From an uncultured Armatimonadota bacterium (lineage in GTDB: Bacteria > Armatimonadota > Armatimonadia > Armatimonadales > Armatimonadaceae), in contig CAIYBQ010000013.1 in NCBI GenBank assembly GCA_903924445.1, forward strand, positions 1 through 13,204: DNA of 13,204 nucleotides. Direction: 5' to 3'. The notes under the pieces are model-generated. The model did no database searches. It was not told the DNA's origin and saw only the letters and a program-made list of their open reading frames with translations. The first letter of the stretch is position 1. Every line of letters starts with the position of its first letter. Both the position numbers and the translations under genes were made by a program. Shown here piece by piece: positions 6,201-13,204 of this stretch.

Positions 6201-8477
6201 AGTCTTCCATTTGTGGTTCCGGACAACATCCGCCCATTGGATCCAACAAAGCCTGTGGATGCTCCTATTACGATTAATGACCCAGCATCGTTCCGACAGA
6301 CGGTAACCGTTGCCAACGCTAACACCAACTTTATGTGGGACTATGCATGGCACTGTCACCTCCTCGGGCATGAAGAGAACGACATGATGCGACCAGTTTC
6401 GGTCAGTGTCAGCAAGGCTAAGCCAGTCATTCCGGGTGGATGTCGTGCAGTGACGACCAGCGGACGCAATGTTATCTCCTGGACCACAAATGCAGTGAAC
6501 TGGAACTACCGTGTTGACCGTCAGGCAAGTGGAAGTAACAACTGGGTATTGGTTGGATCGACTGTAGGCAACACAACATCGCTTACCGATCTTGCAGTAA
6601 ATCTAAGCGGAACCTACACGTACCGCGTCTCGGCGATCAATGGTGGTGGACAGTCAACCTATGCAACTGCATCGGTGACGATTCAGGCAAACAGCCCGAT
6701 CTCAAACGTAACGTGTACAGCATCAACGCTGTCTGCTGCTGCGCCGGCGATCACGCTGAACTGGACGAATGCACTGCCATCGGCGACGAGCATTCAAATC
6801 CTCCGATCGACTGATCCATCGTTTGTCAACAATGTCACGACCATTAACATAGCTGGCAATGCAACAAACTACATCGACACGACGGTTGGAATGGGGCAGA
6901 CCTTCTACTATGTTCTCCGTTCTGTCAATGCAACCGGACCCTTCCAGTACACAGCAGCTGTATCGGCAACCACACCTGGTCGCCTTCCTGCAGCGGCAAC
7001 AGGCCTGACGGCAACGGCATCTGCTCCATCCGCGAATGCACCAACCATCACGCTTGGCTGGACGGTTCCTGCACAGGTAGTTCCACTTCAGGGAATCCTG
7101 ATTGAGCGTTCCACAGTTGCTGGATTTACGGCAGGCACGGTTACACAGTTCAATGTTGCAAGCACAGCCCGCACGTTTATTGACACAACGGTACAGCCGG
7201 CGACGACGTACTACTACCGGGTGGTTTTGCAGAACCAGTATGGCAACTCTGCGGCATCCAACGTGGCAAACTCCACATCAAGCGGAGTGGTTCCTGTAGC
7301 GCCATCGGGGCTGGCGGCAACACCAGCGGCGGTAAGCGCTTCAGCACCTAGTATCAACCTGACATGGACAGACAACTCGGCAAATGAAGCGAGCTTTGAA
7401 GTTCAGCGTGCAACGAACACGACGTTTACAGCCGGTGTGGTTACCACTCCTGTCGCTGCAAACACGACATCGCTGCAGGCAACCGGCCTTGCTGTGAACA
7501 CAACGTACTACTTCCGGGTTCGTGCAATCGGTGTCGGAAATGCGGCATCGGCCTACACGGCGACGGCAAGTGCGGTCAGTCCTGGCCAGCTGGGCGCTCC
7601 TGTAACGGGAATCACAGCTGTGGCATCGGCACCGGGTTCAACAATCAACAACATTGTCGTCCGCTGGGTGATCGGAACACAGCCTGTGGGGGTTACGAAC
7701 TTCACTGTTCAGCGTTCACTGAATCCTGGGTTTACGACGATCGACCGCAGCTTTACAACGGCGAACGGTGCTGCAGTGACCTTCACCGACAGCACAGTTG
7801 TTTCAAGCACAACGTATTACTATCGAGTGATCACGAACAATGTCTACGGTGCTAGTGCGCCATCTGTCGTTGCATCCACAACCTCGAATGCAGGAATGCC
7901 TGCGGCTCCATCAGGCTTGGTTGCGACACCAGTCGCAGCATCCACAGCAGCACCATCGATGAATCTCGCATGGATAAACAATCCTGGCGTTGCTACTGGT
8001 TTGGTTCTGCAGCGTGCCCGAAACATACAGTTCACTACGGGTCTTGTGACGACAAACCTCGCGGCAAACGCAACGAGATACACCGACACCGGCCTCGGAA
8101 TGAACCTCCTGTACTACTACCGTGTCCAGCTTGTGACACCATTTGGTAACACGGCTTGGTCGAATATCGTTTCTGCGACATCCGCTGGGCAGCTAAATCC
8201 TGCACCGACGGTAACGGTTGGTACGACTACGACAAGGACCATTCCTGTGACCTGGACAGCGGTTACAACCCCGGTTGCAGCACCTGCCAATGGATGGGTC
8301 GTGACGCTGAAGAATGGCGCTGGCACCGTGGTCTCAACGGTAACGTTGAATACTGCGACGCCGAGGAGCTACACGTTTACAGGATTGACATCGGCGACAA
8401 CCTACAGGGTTGAAGTGCAAGCACGAAATGTCTATGGTGTTGGAGCTGTTGGATTCGTATCTGGAACCACCAGATAA
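3297..8477 (+). CDS. Secreted multicopper oxidase with seven C-terminal fibronectin type III domains
   Basis: The 1726-residue product starts with a signal peptide-like segment (two basic residues, then a hydrophobic run to about residue 30). A Lys/Ala/Arg-rich linker follows (about 35-125). The oxidase core spans about 170-1040 and has all four copper motifs: HLH (H312, H314), HDH in a H-D-H-T-S-G-M-T-R-L-N block (H375, H377), HVMHFH (H916, H919, H921) and HCHLLGHEENDM (H1019, C1020, H1021, H1025, M1030). These supply the trinuclear centre and a type 1 site with an axial Met. The family oxidises metal ions or phenols while reducing O2 to water. The spacing from motif 2 to motif 3 (539 residues) is about twice that of B. 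subtilis CotA. From residue 1043 to 1726 there are seven FN3 repeats, with boundaries near 1132, 1229, 1331, 1431, 1532 and 1632; most have a Y-Y-x-R-V type strand. Only four cysteines were noted (C563, C1020, C1049, C1140). The ribosome binding site AAGAG is at 3282-3286. Substrate is not determined; adjacent cusBA suggests cuprous oxidase, while Mn(II)/Fe(II) oxidase or a surface protein like Geobacter OmpB are alternatives. Confidence 0.95.
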   Translation: MVTKRQNWFLKFGVLAIVNPSLIMLSLAYGGPVNESKVTPVKPTVKKSAKVVKPVGKKGSKTVAAKASPKMATIESAASRLAKRLNGTHQVRATTGQETKVLGRVTPEQRKAAAASRRAARANAAGPFAGPDIVPGMTPDYFGSPNYANSPLPQFDAQGNHIAGTGIRKFVDGLPGLGPDHANNLGNYIPVAQKVTNAAFPNDDYYEIAVNDFLHQWTSDLPSSKVRGYRDLSPSAQGGNFSHYFGPFIFAEADRPVRLKFVNQIGIGDAGNLFLPVDKTLMGAGEGPHQTGVDGNGNPVFEQYTENRALIHLHGGKTPWISDGTPHQWIVPAGETTSYKKGVSARNVPDMADPGDGAMTYYFTNQQSSRQMFYHDHTSGMTRLNFYAGEASGYFITDKYEKDLIDGTNLSGINPDLKQVLPSEAGDHRFGIPLVIQDKTFVPDAAQLKATDPTWDTTKWGGMGSLWYPHVYTPNQNPFDISGANGMGRYDYGEWFWPVWNLEKGSVPNPYANYPGQPPIIPGVPHPSAVPEAFLDVMTVNGTAFPTMQVDRKSYRFRFLNACTERYVNLQLYYVDPAHPTEIRMLPASPHKVTDSIATTGKAPLVNIGMTGLGVGFTNPTLNPDGTVGTGLPDGGWPDTWPRDNRVGGVPDPADAGPAWIQVGSEAGFLPAPVVIPSAPFGYEYMRRTIVVLNNSTHSLWIGPAERADVVVDFSGVPAGSKIIMYNDAAAPLPGFDARFDYFTGNDDMTDSGGAPSTVEGFAPNTRTIMRFEVSNAPAAAPVNLTDLTTLVQAAHKASHPAPIVPQSAYNAVRGQNYADTYSSIQANTLTFTPLNEVTGAPTGPVATVPMEPKAIHELFETKYGRMNAVLGVERPLSTANIQTTLPMGYFDPVTENMSDNNVQIWKVTHNGVDSHVMHFHLFDIQLINRVGWDGAVTWPEANELGWKESVKMHPLMDTIVAMRPKHMSLPFVVPDNIRPLDPTKPVDAPITINDPASFRQTVTVANANTNFMWDYAWHCHLLGHEENDMMRPVSVSVSKAKPVIPGGCRAVTTSGRNVISWTTNAVNWNYRVDRQASGSNNWVLVGSTVGNTTSLTDLAVNLSGTYTYRVSAINGGGQSTYATASVTIQANSPISNVTCTASTLSAAAPAITLNWTNALPSATSIQILRSTDPSFVNNVTTINIAGNATNYIDTTVGMGQTFYYVLRSVNATGPFQYTAAVSATTPGRLPAAATGLTATASAPSANAPTITLGWTVPAQVVPLQGILIERSTVAGFTAGTVTQFNVASTARTFIDTTVQPATTYYYRVVLQNQYGNSAASNVANSTSSGVVPVAPSGLAATPAAVSASAPSINLTWTDNSANEASFEVQRATNTTFTAGVVTTPVAANTTSLQATGLAVNTTYYFRVRAIGVGNAASAYTATASAVSPGQLGAPVTGITAVASAPGSTINNIVVRWVIGTQPVGVTNFTVQRSLNPGFTTIDRSFTTANGAAVTFTDSTVVSSTTYYYRVITNNVYGASAPSVVASTTSNAGMPAAPSGLVATPVAASTAAPSMNLAWINNPGVATGLVLQRARNIQFTTGLVTTNLAANATRYTDTGLGMNLLYYYRVQLVTPFGNTAWSNIVSATSAGQLNPAPTVTVGTTTTRTIPVTWTAVTTPVAAPANGWVVTLKNGAGTVVSTVTLNTATPRSYTFTGLTSATTYRVEVQARNVYGVGAVGFVSGTTR
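6423..8474 (+). repeat. Tandem array of seven FN3 domain repeats inside the multicopper oxidase gene
   Basis: The repeats start near bases 6423, 6690, 6981, 7287, 7587, 7890 and 8190, a period of about 300 bases. Repeats 4 and 6 are the most alike in protein sequence, sharing an A-P-S-G-L-x-A-T-P opening and a T-x-L-x-x-N-x-x-Y-Y-(F/Y)-R-V strand. The first and last repeats are the most divergent. The copies are diverged at DNA level, so this looks like an old domain expansion and not a recent unstable tandem repeat. Confidence 0.85.
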
Positions 8478-8501
8478 TCCCAGCCCATCGGTCTCCCAAG
8501 C

Positions 8502-8536
8502 ACCCCCGGATGAATTTTTTATCCGGGGGTTATTAA
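8502..8536 (+). terminator. Intrinsic terminator of the multicopper oxidase gene
   Basis: ACCCCCGGAT (8502-8511) pairs perfectly with ATCCGGGGGT (8521-8530), a 10-pair stem with a nine-base loop. It is followed by TATTAATT. The strong stem 24 bases after the stop codon suggests that the oxidase is transcribed separately from cusBA, although the T-tract is interrupted and some readthrough is possible. Confidence 0.8.
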
Positions 8537-8541
8537 TTAAA

Positions 8542-8557
8542 CTTAATAACTATTAAG
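8542..8557 (+). promoter_or_regulatory. Perfect 7-2-7 palindrome upstream of cusB, candidate operator
   Basis: CTTAATA (8542-8548) and TATTAAG (8551-8557) are perfect inverted repeats separated by AC. The site lies in a short AT-rich island between the oxidase terminator and cusB, where a promoter for cusBA is expected. A dimeric regulator site is a reasonable reading. I cannot identify convincing -35/-10 boxes or the regulator. Confidence 0.35.
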
Positions 8558-8660
8558 GTAGATATTCAATCTGCCGAATATGTTTCACATACGCCATTGG
8601 TGGAGCAGAGATACTCTTGCGTCCCTAAAAACACCACTGATGGCTTGGAGCTTGTACGTC

Positions 8661-10169
8661 ATGAACATCAAGAAGTCAGTCCCGGGAATTGCTGCCGCCG
8701 GTATTGCAGTGACCGCTTTTGCCGCAGGGTCCATCTTCAGGGATACCCGCGCCACTGCCGCCGAGCCAAGGCCAGATGCTGGAAAGTCTGCTTTTTCGTG
8801 TCCGATGCATCCGGCTATCAAGTCAAACCTTCCAGGAGATTGCTCTGCCTGTGGTATGGACCTCGAAGTGCTCTCGGGCACTGTTAAGAATGCCATCAAG
8901 CTCTCCGATGAAGAAACCCGTCTTGCCGGTATCCGGTCGGAAGTGGTCAACAAAGCAGGACAGGGAACTACACGCATTATTCCTGGTCGCGTCCAGGCGG
9001 ATGAAACACGGATCTACCGTATCAATGTGCCTATCGATGGCTGGATTAAGGAAATTACCACCACTCCTGTAGGAGCTTTTGTACGGAAGGGCGAAATGCT
9101 TGCAGGCTATTACTCACCCGAGCTGCTTGCACGCGAACGCGCCTTCTTCTTCGCGCTGGAGACCGCAGATAAAATCCCTCAAACCGTTGTCCCAGGTCAA
9201 ATGGGATCTGGATCTGCCGGGCAATTAGGTGGTGCCACCAGCGCACAAATCAATGGACTCTCGCCGGCAGCCCGGATGGATCGCTTCCATGACTATAAAG
9301 ATGAGGCTTTTGCGATGCGCCAAGAGTTCATCCGGCGGTCGCACGGTCTCCCCGAAGCCAAACCGGAAAAAATGATACCGGATTCAAATACAAGTGGGCA
9401 CCGTGCGAAACCCGTTGTTATGGATGCCAAGAGTGCCATTCAGCGCAACATGAGCTTTGCCACTGGCGTCCTTGGACCTGAAGGAAACTCAGGCAAAATC
9501 AATGCAAGTCAAGGCATTGTGCAGGGGCCAGTTGAAAACCTAAGAAACCTTGGGATGACCGATGACCAGATTGTTGAGCTTGCTGCAAGGCGAGAAGTTA
9601 CGAGAACGATCGATGTGTATTCTCCAATCGATGGCTACCTGCTGACAAGGTCCATTAGCAAGGGGCAACGATTTATGGAAGGCACTGAGTTCTTCCAAAT
9701 CGCAGACCTCTCAACCGTCTGGGTCAATGCGGAAGTCCTTGACTCAGACACACAGGCGCTTCAGGCAGGGACAACCGTAACCGTCCGCACCGCAGATGGC
9801 AAACACCAGACAGAAGCCACCGTCTCAAATGTTCTTCCCGTTTCAGATCCAGCTACACGAACATCCAAAATTAGGCTTGTTGTACGCAATGCCGATCGAG
9901 CCTTCACCCCGGGTGCGGCTGTGGATGTCATTTTGAATGTTGCACATCAGCCAGCGTTATCGATTCCAGTGGATGCCCTTATTGACACGGGTAAGGCGAC
10001 GTATGTCTTCATTCATGGAGCGGATGGCAGCTATTCCCGCCGCAATGTAACTGTTGAGCGACACAGTGCCGGGCGCATTGTGATCAAAAGTGGACTCAAG
10101 AGCGGAGAGCGTGTTGTGACCGCTGGGAATTTCCTGATCGACTCCGAAAGCCGGCTCCGCAGCCACTAA
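8661..10169 (+). CDS. cusB: CusB-like periplasmic adaptor of a heavy-metal RND efflux system, with N-terminal metal-binding domain
   Basis: The 502-residue membrane fusion protein links an inner-membrane RND pump to an outer-membrane channel. I place the start at ATG 8661, which has GGAG ten bases upstream and gives a classic basic-plus-hydrophobic export segment (MNIKKSVPG, then hydrophobic to about residue 25). The in-frame ATG at 8580 would add 27 residues and lacks a ribosome binding site. No lipobox cysteine is present. Residues 45-68 form a heavy-metal-binding domain: C47-P-M-H50-P, then C61-x-x-C64-G-M66-D-L. The barrel-sandwich halves lie at about 118-145 and 320-350, with the typical Y-S-P-I-D-G-Y start of the second half. 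A beta-barrel with W-V-N-A-E-V follows (about 352-424), then a membrane-proximal domain with S-I-P-V-D-A-L. The region between the lipoyl halves has an extra polar, Gly/Ser-containing stretch (about 175-285), longer than in typical CusB. There is no C-terminal CusF-like domain. cusA follows 54 bases downstream, presumably cotranscribed. Confidence 0.93.
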   Translation: MNIKKSVPGIAAAGIAVTAFAAGSIFRDTRATAAEPRPDAGKSAFSCPMHPAIKSNLPGDCSACGMDLEVLSGTVKNAIKLSDEETRLAGIRSEVVNKAGQGTTRIIPGRVQADETRIYRINVPIDGWIKEITTTPVGAFVRKGEMLAGYYSPELLARERAFFFALETADKIPQTVVPGQMGSGSAGQLGGATSAQINGLSPAARMDRFHDYKDEAFAMRQEFIRRSHGLPEAKPEKMIPDSNTSGHRAKPVVMDAKSAIQRNMSFATGVLGPEGNSGKINASQGIVQGPVENLRNLGMTDDQIVELAARREVTRTIDVYSPIDGYLLTRSISKGQRFMEGTEFFQIADLSTVWVNAEVLDSDTQALQAGTTVTVRTADGKHQTEATVSNVLPVSDPATRTSKIRLVVRNADRAFTPGAAVDVILNVAHQPALSIPVDALIDTGKATYVFIHGADGSYSRRNVTVERHSAGRIVIKSGLKSGERVVTAGNFLIDSESRLRSH

Positions 10170-10223
10170 TGACCTGCCAGGCTGGGTGCCTCTGCACCAC
10201 CGTGCCGCATTGGAATCCAAATC
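10170..10223 (+). other. cusB-cusA intercistronic spacer
   Basis: These 54 bases contain a small hairpin (GGTGC 10185-10189 pairing with GCACC 10194-10198 around CTCT) and a short palindrome TTGGAATCCAA (10210-10220). A weak ribosome binding site, GGAA (10212-10215), lies eight bases before the cusA ATG. There is no T-tract, so no terminator; the genes look operonic. Confidence 0.55.
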
Positions 10224-13204
10224 ATGAACATCGACCGTATCGTTGACTTTTCTGTCAAGAACCGCTACCTTGTGCTCATTCTGGTGGCATTTGCCACTGT
10301 CTTAGGGTGGTTCTCCTTCCGGACATCCCCTGTGGATGCCATCCCTGACCTGTCTGACACACAGGTAATCGTCTATTCAAAGTGGGATCGCTCCCCGGAT
10401 GTCATCGAGGATCAGGTGACCTATCCCATCGTTACGGCGATGCTTGGTGCTCCCCACGTAAAAGCCGTGCGTGGCTTTAGCGACTTTGGTTATAGCTTTG
10501 TCTATGTGGTCTTTGATGAAGGCACAAATGTAACGACAGCGCGTTCGCGCACCAATGAGCTCCTTGCTGGCGTGCTTCAGCGCATCCCAAAAGGTGTCCA
10601 GACGCAGCTTGGCCCAGATGCATCCGGGCTTGGCTGGGTGTATCAATACGCCCTTGTGGACAAATCCGGCAAGCTGAATCCGGCAGATATCCGTGCCTAT
10701 CAGGACTGGACACTCCGCTACCAACTTAAGTCCATCCCCGGCGTCGCGGAAGTCGCAACCGTCGGTGGCTTTGGACGACAGTTCCAAGTCAACATCGATC
10801 CTGTTCGGCTGCGCCGCTATGGCGTTCCGCTGCGTAAAGTCGTGGATGCGGTCCGCGGAGCCAACCAGGAATCTGGCGGGCGCTTGGTCGAGTTTGGCGG
10901 CACTGAGTACATGGTCCGTGGACGCGGCTATGCAAAGTCGTTGTCTGAGTTTTCAGAAACAATCATCCCCGGAACGGACAACGACAGGCCAGTCCGTGTT
11001 GGCGACGTTGCAGATGTCGAATTTGGCCCAGATATGCGACGTGGCGTTGCAGACCTCAATGGTAACGGCGAGACCGTCAGTGGCATTGTCATCGCCCAGC
11101 AGGGCGAGCACGTCAGCGATGTAATTAGCCGTGTCAAGGCCAGCATCCAGGATGTCAAAGGTTCCATGCCAGCCGGACTCGAGCTCGTTCCTGTCTATGA
11201 CCGCTCCGATCTTATCAATAGATCTATCAATACGCTCAACACCACGCTGATCGAAGCGATGGTCGTGGTCGCACTCGTCATCTTCGTCTTCCTCTGGCAC
11301 TTCCCAAGCTCTATCATCCCGGTGATTACGATCCCAGTGTCGATTCTGATCGCATTCATTCCGTTCAAAATGCTTGGACTGAGTGTCAACATCATGTCGC
11401 TAGGTGGGATTGCGATTGCAGTCGGTGCGATGGTTGATGCGGCTATTGTCGTCGTCGAACAGACACACAAACGCCTTGAAGAGTGGGAAAAGAGCGGTCG
11501 TGTCGGCTCGGTGTCCAGCGTGGTGGTCCAGGGCGTCAAAGATGTCGCAGGGCCAAGTTTCTTCGCGCTGCTTGTCATCGCCGTGTCCTTCCTGCCCATC
11601 ATGACGCTGGAAGCCCAGGAAGGCCGCTTGTTTAAGCCACTGGCTTACACAAAGAACCTCTCGATGCTGGTTGCGGCCATCATGGTCCTGACCCTTGATC
11701 CTGCGCTCCGTATTCTCATCGTCAAGCTGGGCGAAAAGAAGACTGGAAATCCGTTTATCGACCGTATTCTGCACAGCATTCTGGTTGGCAAACTCCAGAG
11801 TGAAGAAGAGCACCCAATCAGCCGTGGCCTGATTCGTATGTACGAGCCGATTGTTGTTTGGTCGCTTAAGCGTGGGTGGATGGTGATTGCAGCAGCGATT
11901 CTCTTAGTTGGGATGACAGTTCCGGTTTACAACCGCATCGGGCGCGAGTTCATGCCGCCTCTGGATGAAGGTGCGTTGTTCTACATGCCAAGCACGATGC
12001 CAGGTATCTCGGTCACGGAAGCGCAGCGCTTGCTCAATGTGACGGACAAGAAGATCAAGGCATTCCCAGAAGTTGCAGCAGTGCTCGGAAAGGCTGGGCG
12101 TTCAGATTCCAGCACGGACCCGGCGCCGCTGTCGATGCTCGAAACGGTCATCGTACTTAAGCCGCGGGAAGAATGGCGTAAAGTCCCAACTTGGTACTCG
12201 AAGTGGGCGCCAGAGTTTGTAAAGCCACTCCTTCGTAGAATCACACCAGATACGATTTCGATCAAAGACCTCGAGCGTGAAATGAATGCCGCGGTACGTG
12301 TTCCCGGTCTTGCGAATGGCTGGACGATGCCTATCAAGGCACGTATCGATATGCTCACGACCGGCATCCGGACACCGGTTGGCCTCAAGGTCAGCGGCAA
12401 GACCACAGATGAAATCGATGCCATTGCTGCGGAGGTCGAGGAGCACCTTACGGGTATGAGAGGGGCCCGAAGCGTGTTCGCGGAGCGAACCGCAGCCGGC
12501 TACTACCTTGACATTGTCTGGGATCGTACAAAGCTGGCACGGTATGGCTTGACTATTGATGATGCCCAGATTGTCGTTGCAAATGCGATTGGTGGGGAAG
12601 AGGTCAGTACGGTGGTGGATGGCCGTAACCGCTACCCAGTAAATGTTCGCGTTAAACCAGCGTACAGAAGTGACATCGAGGCGATCTCGCAGCTGATCGT
12701 CACCGATATGGATGGCAAGCGATCGGTTTCTGTCGCGGATGTGGCCGATGTTCGCATTGTAAGTGGCCCGGCGATGATTCGTGATGAGGACGGGATGCTA
12801 ACGGGCTACGTCTATGTTGACTTGGATGGCCGCGATCCGCAGTCCTTTGTGGATGAAGGTAAGCGGGTCCTTGCGGCTGAGCTAAAGCTCCCGACGGGGG
12901 CGACCGTTCTGTGGTCTGGTCAATATGAAAACATGCAGCGGGTTGCGCAGAGGCTGACATTGGTTGTTCCAATCACCCTGGCGCTGATCTGTATCCTGCT
13001 CTATGTAAACCTCAAGTCCATTCAAAAAACCATGATTGTGTTGCTCGCGGTTCCATTTTCCGCGATTGGTGCGATCTGGCTTGTGTATGCCCTTGGCTTC
13101 AATATGAGTATTGCGGTTTGGGTTGGCCTGATTGCCCTGATGGGTGTGGATGCCGAGACGGGTGTGTTTATGTTGCTCTACCTGGACCTTGCGTACAACA
13201 AGGC
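10224..13204 (+). CDS. cusA: CusA-type heavy-metal RND efflux pump (3' end outside window)
   Basis: The frame from ATG 10224 stays open to the window end (993 codons visible), so only the last segment is missing, given a usual length near 1050. It is a proton-driven inner-membrane pump of the HME-RND family that moves Cu(I)/Ag(I) from periplasm or membrane into a CusB-CusC type tunnel. The N-terminus (MNIDRIVDFSVKNR, first helix, then S-P-V-D-A-I-P-D-L-S-D-T-Q-V) is typical. The helix 4 block G-A-M-V-D-A-A-I-V holds M403 and D405, with E412 after it; D405 matches the proton-relay Asp at the same number in E. coli CusA. The methionine triad that binds Cu(I) (M573, M623, M672 in E. coli) is present as M588 (F-Y-M-P-S-T), M638 (P-L-S-M-L-E-T) and M710 (I-D-M-L-T-T-G). 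E978 in A-E-T-G matches the E939 proton-relay residue. These residues favour monovalent Cu/Ag over the divalent CzcA type. It is coupled to cusB upstream; no cusC or cusF is visible. Confidence 0.96.
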   Translation, partial: MNIDRIVDFSVKNRYLVLILVAFATVLGWFSFRTSPVDAIPDLSDTQVIVYSKWDRSPDVIEDQVTYPIVTAMLGAPHVKAVRGFSDFGYSFVYVVFDEGTNVTTARSRTNELLAGVLQRIPKGVQTQLGPDASGLGWVYQYALVDKSGKLNPADIRAYQDWTLRYQLKSIPGVAEVATVGGFGRQFQVNIDPVRLRRYGVPLRKVVDAVRGANQESGGRLVEFGGTEYMVRGRGYAKSLSEFSETIIPGTDNDRPVRVGDVADVEFGPDMRRGVADLNGNGETVSGIVIAQQGEHVSDVISRVKASIQDVKGSMPAGLELVPVYDRSDLINRSINTLNTTLIEAMVVVALVIFVFLWHFPSSIIPVITIPVSILIAFIPFKMLGLSVNIMSLGGIAIAVGAMVDAAIVVVEQTHKRLEEWEKSGRVGSVSSVVVQGVKDVAGPSFFALLVIAVSFLPIMTLEAQEGRLFKPLAYTKNLSMLVAAIMVLTLDPALRILIVKLGEKKTGNPFIDRILHSILVGKLQSEEEHPISRGLIRMYEPIVVWSLKRGWMVIAAAILLVGMTVPVYNRIGREFMPPLDEGALFYMPSTMPGISVTEAQRLLNVTDKKIKAFPEVAAVLGKAGRSDSSTDPAPLSMLETVIVLKPREEWRKVPTWYSKWAPEFVKPLLRRITPDTISIKDLEREMNAAVRVPGLANGWTMPIKARIDMLTTGIRTPVGLKVSGKTTDEIDAIAAEVEEHLTGMRGARSVFAERTAAGYYLDIVWDRTKLARYGLTIDDAQIVVANAIGGEEVSTVVDGRNRYPVNVRVKPAYRSDIEAISQLIVTDMDGKRSVSVADVADVRIVSGPAMIRDEDGMLTGYVYVDLDGRDPQSFVDEGKRVLAAELKLPTGATVLWSGQYENMQRVAQRLTLVVPITLALICILLYVNLKSIQKTMIVLLAVPFSAIGAIWLVYALGFNMSIAVWVGLIALMGVDAETGVFMLLYLDLAYNK

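Noticed and set aside
6423..8474. Possible recent DNA-level tandem duplication in the FN3 region
   Set aside because: The repeats are similar as protein folds but clearly diverged in nucleotide sequence by eye, with no long identical blocks.
8580..8660. 27-residue N-terminal extension of CusB from ATG 8580
   Set aside because: There is no Shine-Dalgarno at a usable distance, and the extension would precede and spoil the clear export signal that starts at 8661.
10185..10198. Small hairpin in the cusB-cusA gap as a terminator
   Set aside because: The stem is only five pairs and no T-run follows. The short spacing and shared function argue for one transcript.
12138..12350. Extra 23 residues in CusA between two of the copper-binding methionines compared with E. 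coli
   Set aside because: From my knowledge of the family, many CusA homologs outside enterobacteria have a similar longer stretch here (a W-Y-x-x-W-A-P-E type segment), so it is ordinary variation.
10377..12972. Several minus-strand open frames of 75-150 codons opposite cusA
   Set aside because: They lie antisense to a strongly supported gene, their translations show no family features, and their openness follows from the codon pattern of cusA.

Overview
The window looks like a chromosomal stretch from an environmental, Gram-negative-type (diderm) bacterium of moderate GC. An RND efflux system implies an outer membrane. The FG-GAP/UnbV protein and the FN3-rich secreted enzyme are typical of phyla such as Acidobacteriota, Armatimonadota, Planctomycetota and some Deltaproteobacteria. 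The sequence alone does not fix the phylum. All five genes I support, and one gene remnant, lie on the + strand. I saw no tRNA, rRNA, CRISPR array or transposase.

Layout: (1) 1-1344 is the C-terminal part of a secreted-type FG-GAP/VCBS beta-propeller protein ending in an ASPIC/UnbV domain; its start lies before the window. A GC-rich hairpin follows it. (2) 1512-1646 is a decayed 5' fragment of an MFS transporter gene. It is about 86% identical to the start of the intact MFS gene at 1729-2904, which ends at a strong intrinsic terminator (2961-3001). (3) 3001-3296 is an AT-rich control region with a dyad and a predicted structured mRNA leader. (4) 3297-8477 encodes the most striking protein here: a 1726-residue exported multicopper oxidase with all four copper-binding motifs, followed by seven tandem fibronectin type III domains of about 100 residues. 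It also ends at an intrinsic terminator (8502-8530). (5) After a short AT-rich region with a perfect 7-2-7 palindrome come cusB (8661-10169) and cusA (10224 to the window end). They encode the periplasmic adaptor and inner-membrane pump of a Cu(I)/Ag(I)-type heavy-metal RND exporter.

How the parts may work together (inference): the oxidase and the CusBA pump are adjacent and co-oriented and fit a two-pronged copper defence. CusA/CusB would export Cu(I) from the periplasm, and the oxidase would oxidise Cu(I), or another metal or organic substrate, outside the cytoplasm. No outer-membrane factor (CusC), CusF chaperone or metal-sensing regulator is visible. They may lie downstream of the window or elsewhere. 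The heavy-metal-binding domain at the N-terminus of CusB may take over a CusF-like role. The MFS transporter and the FG-GAP protein have no evident functional link to copper.
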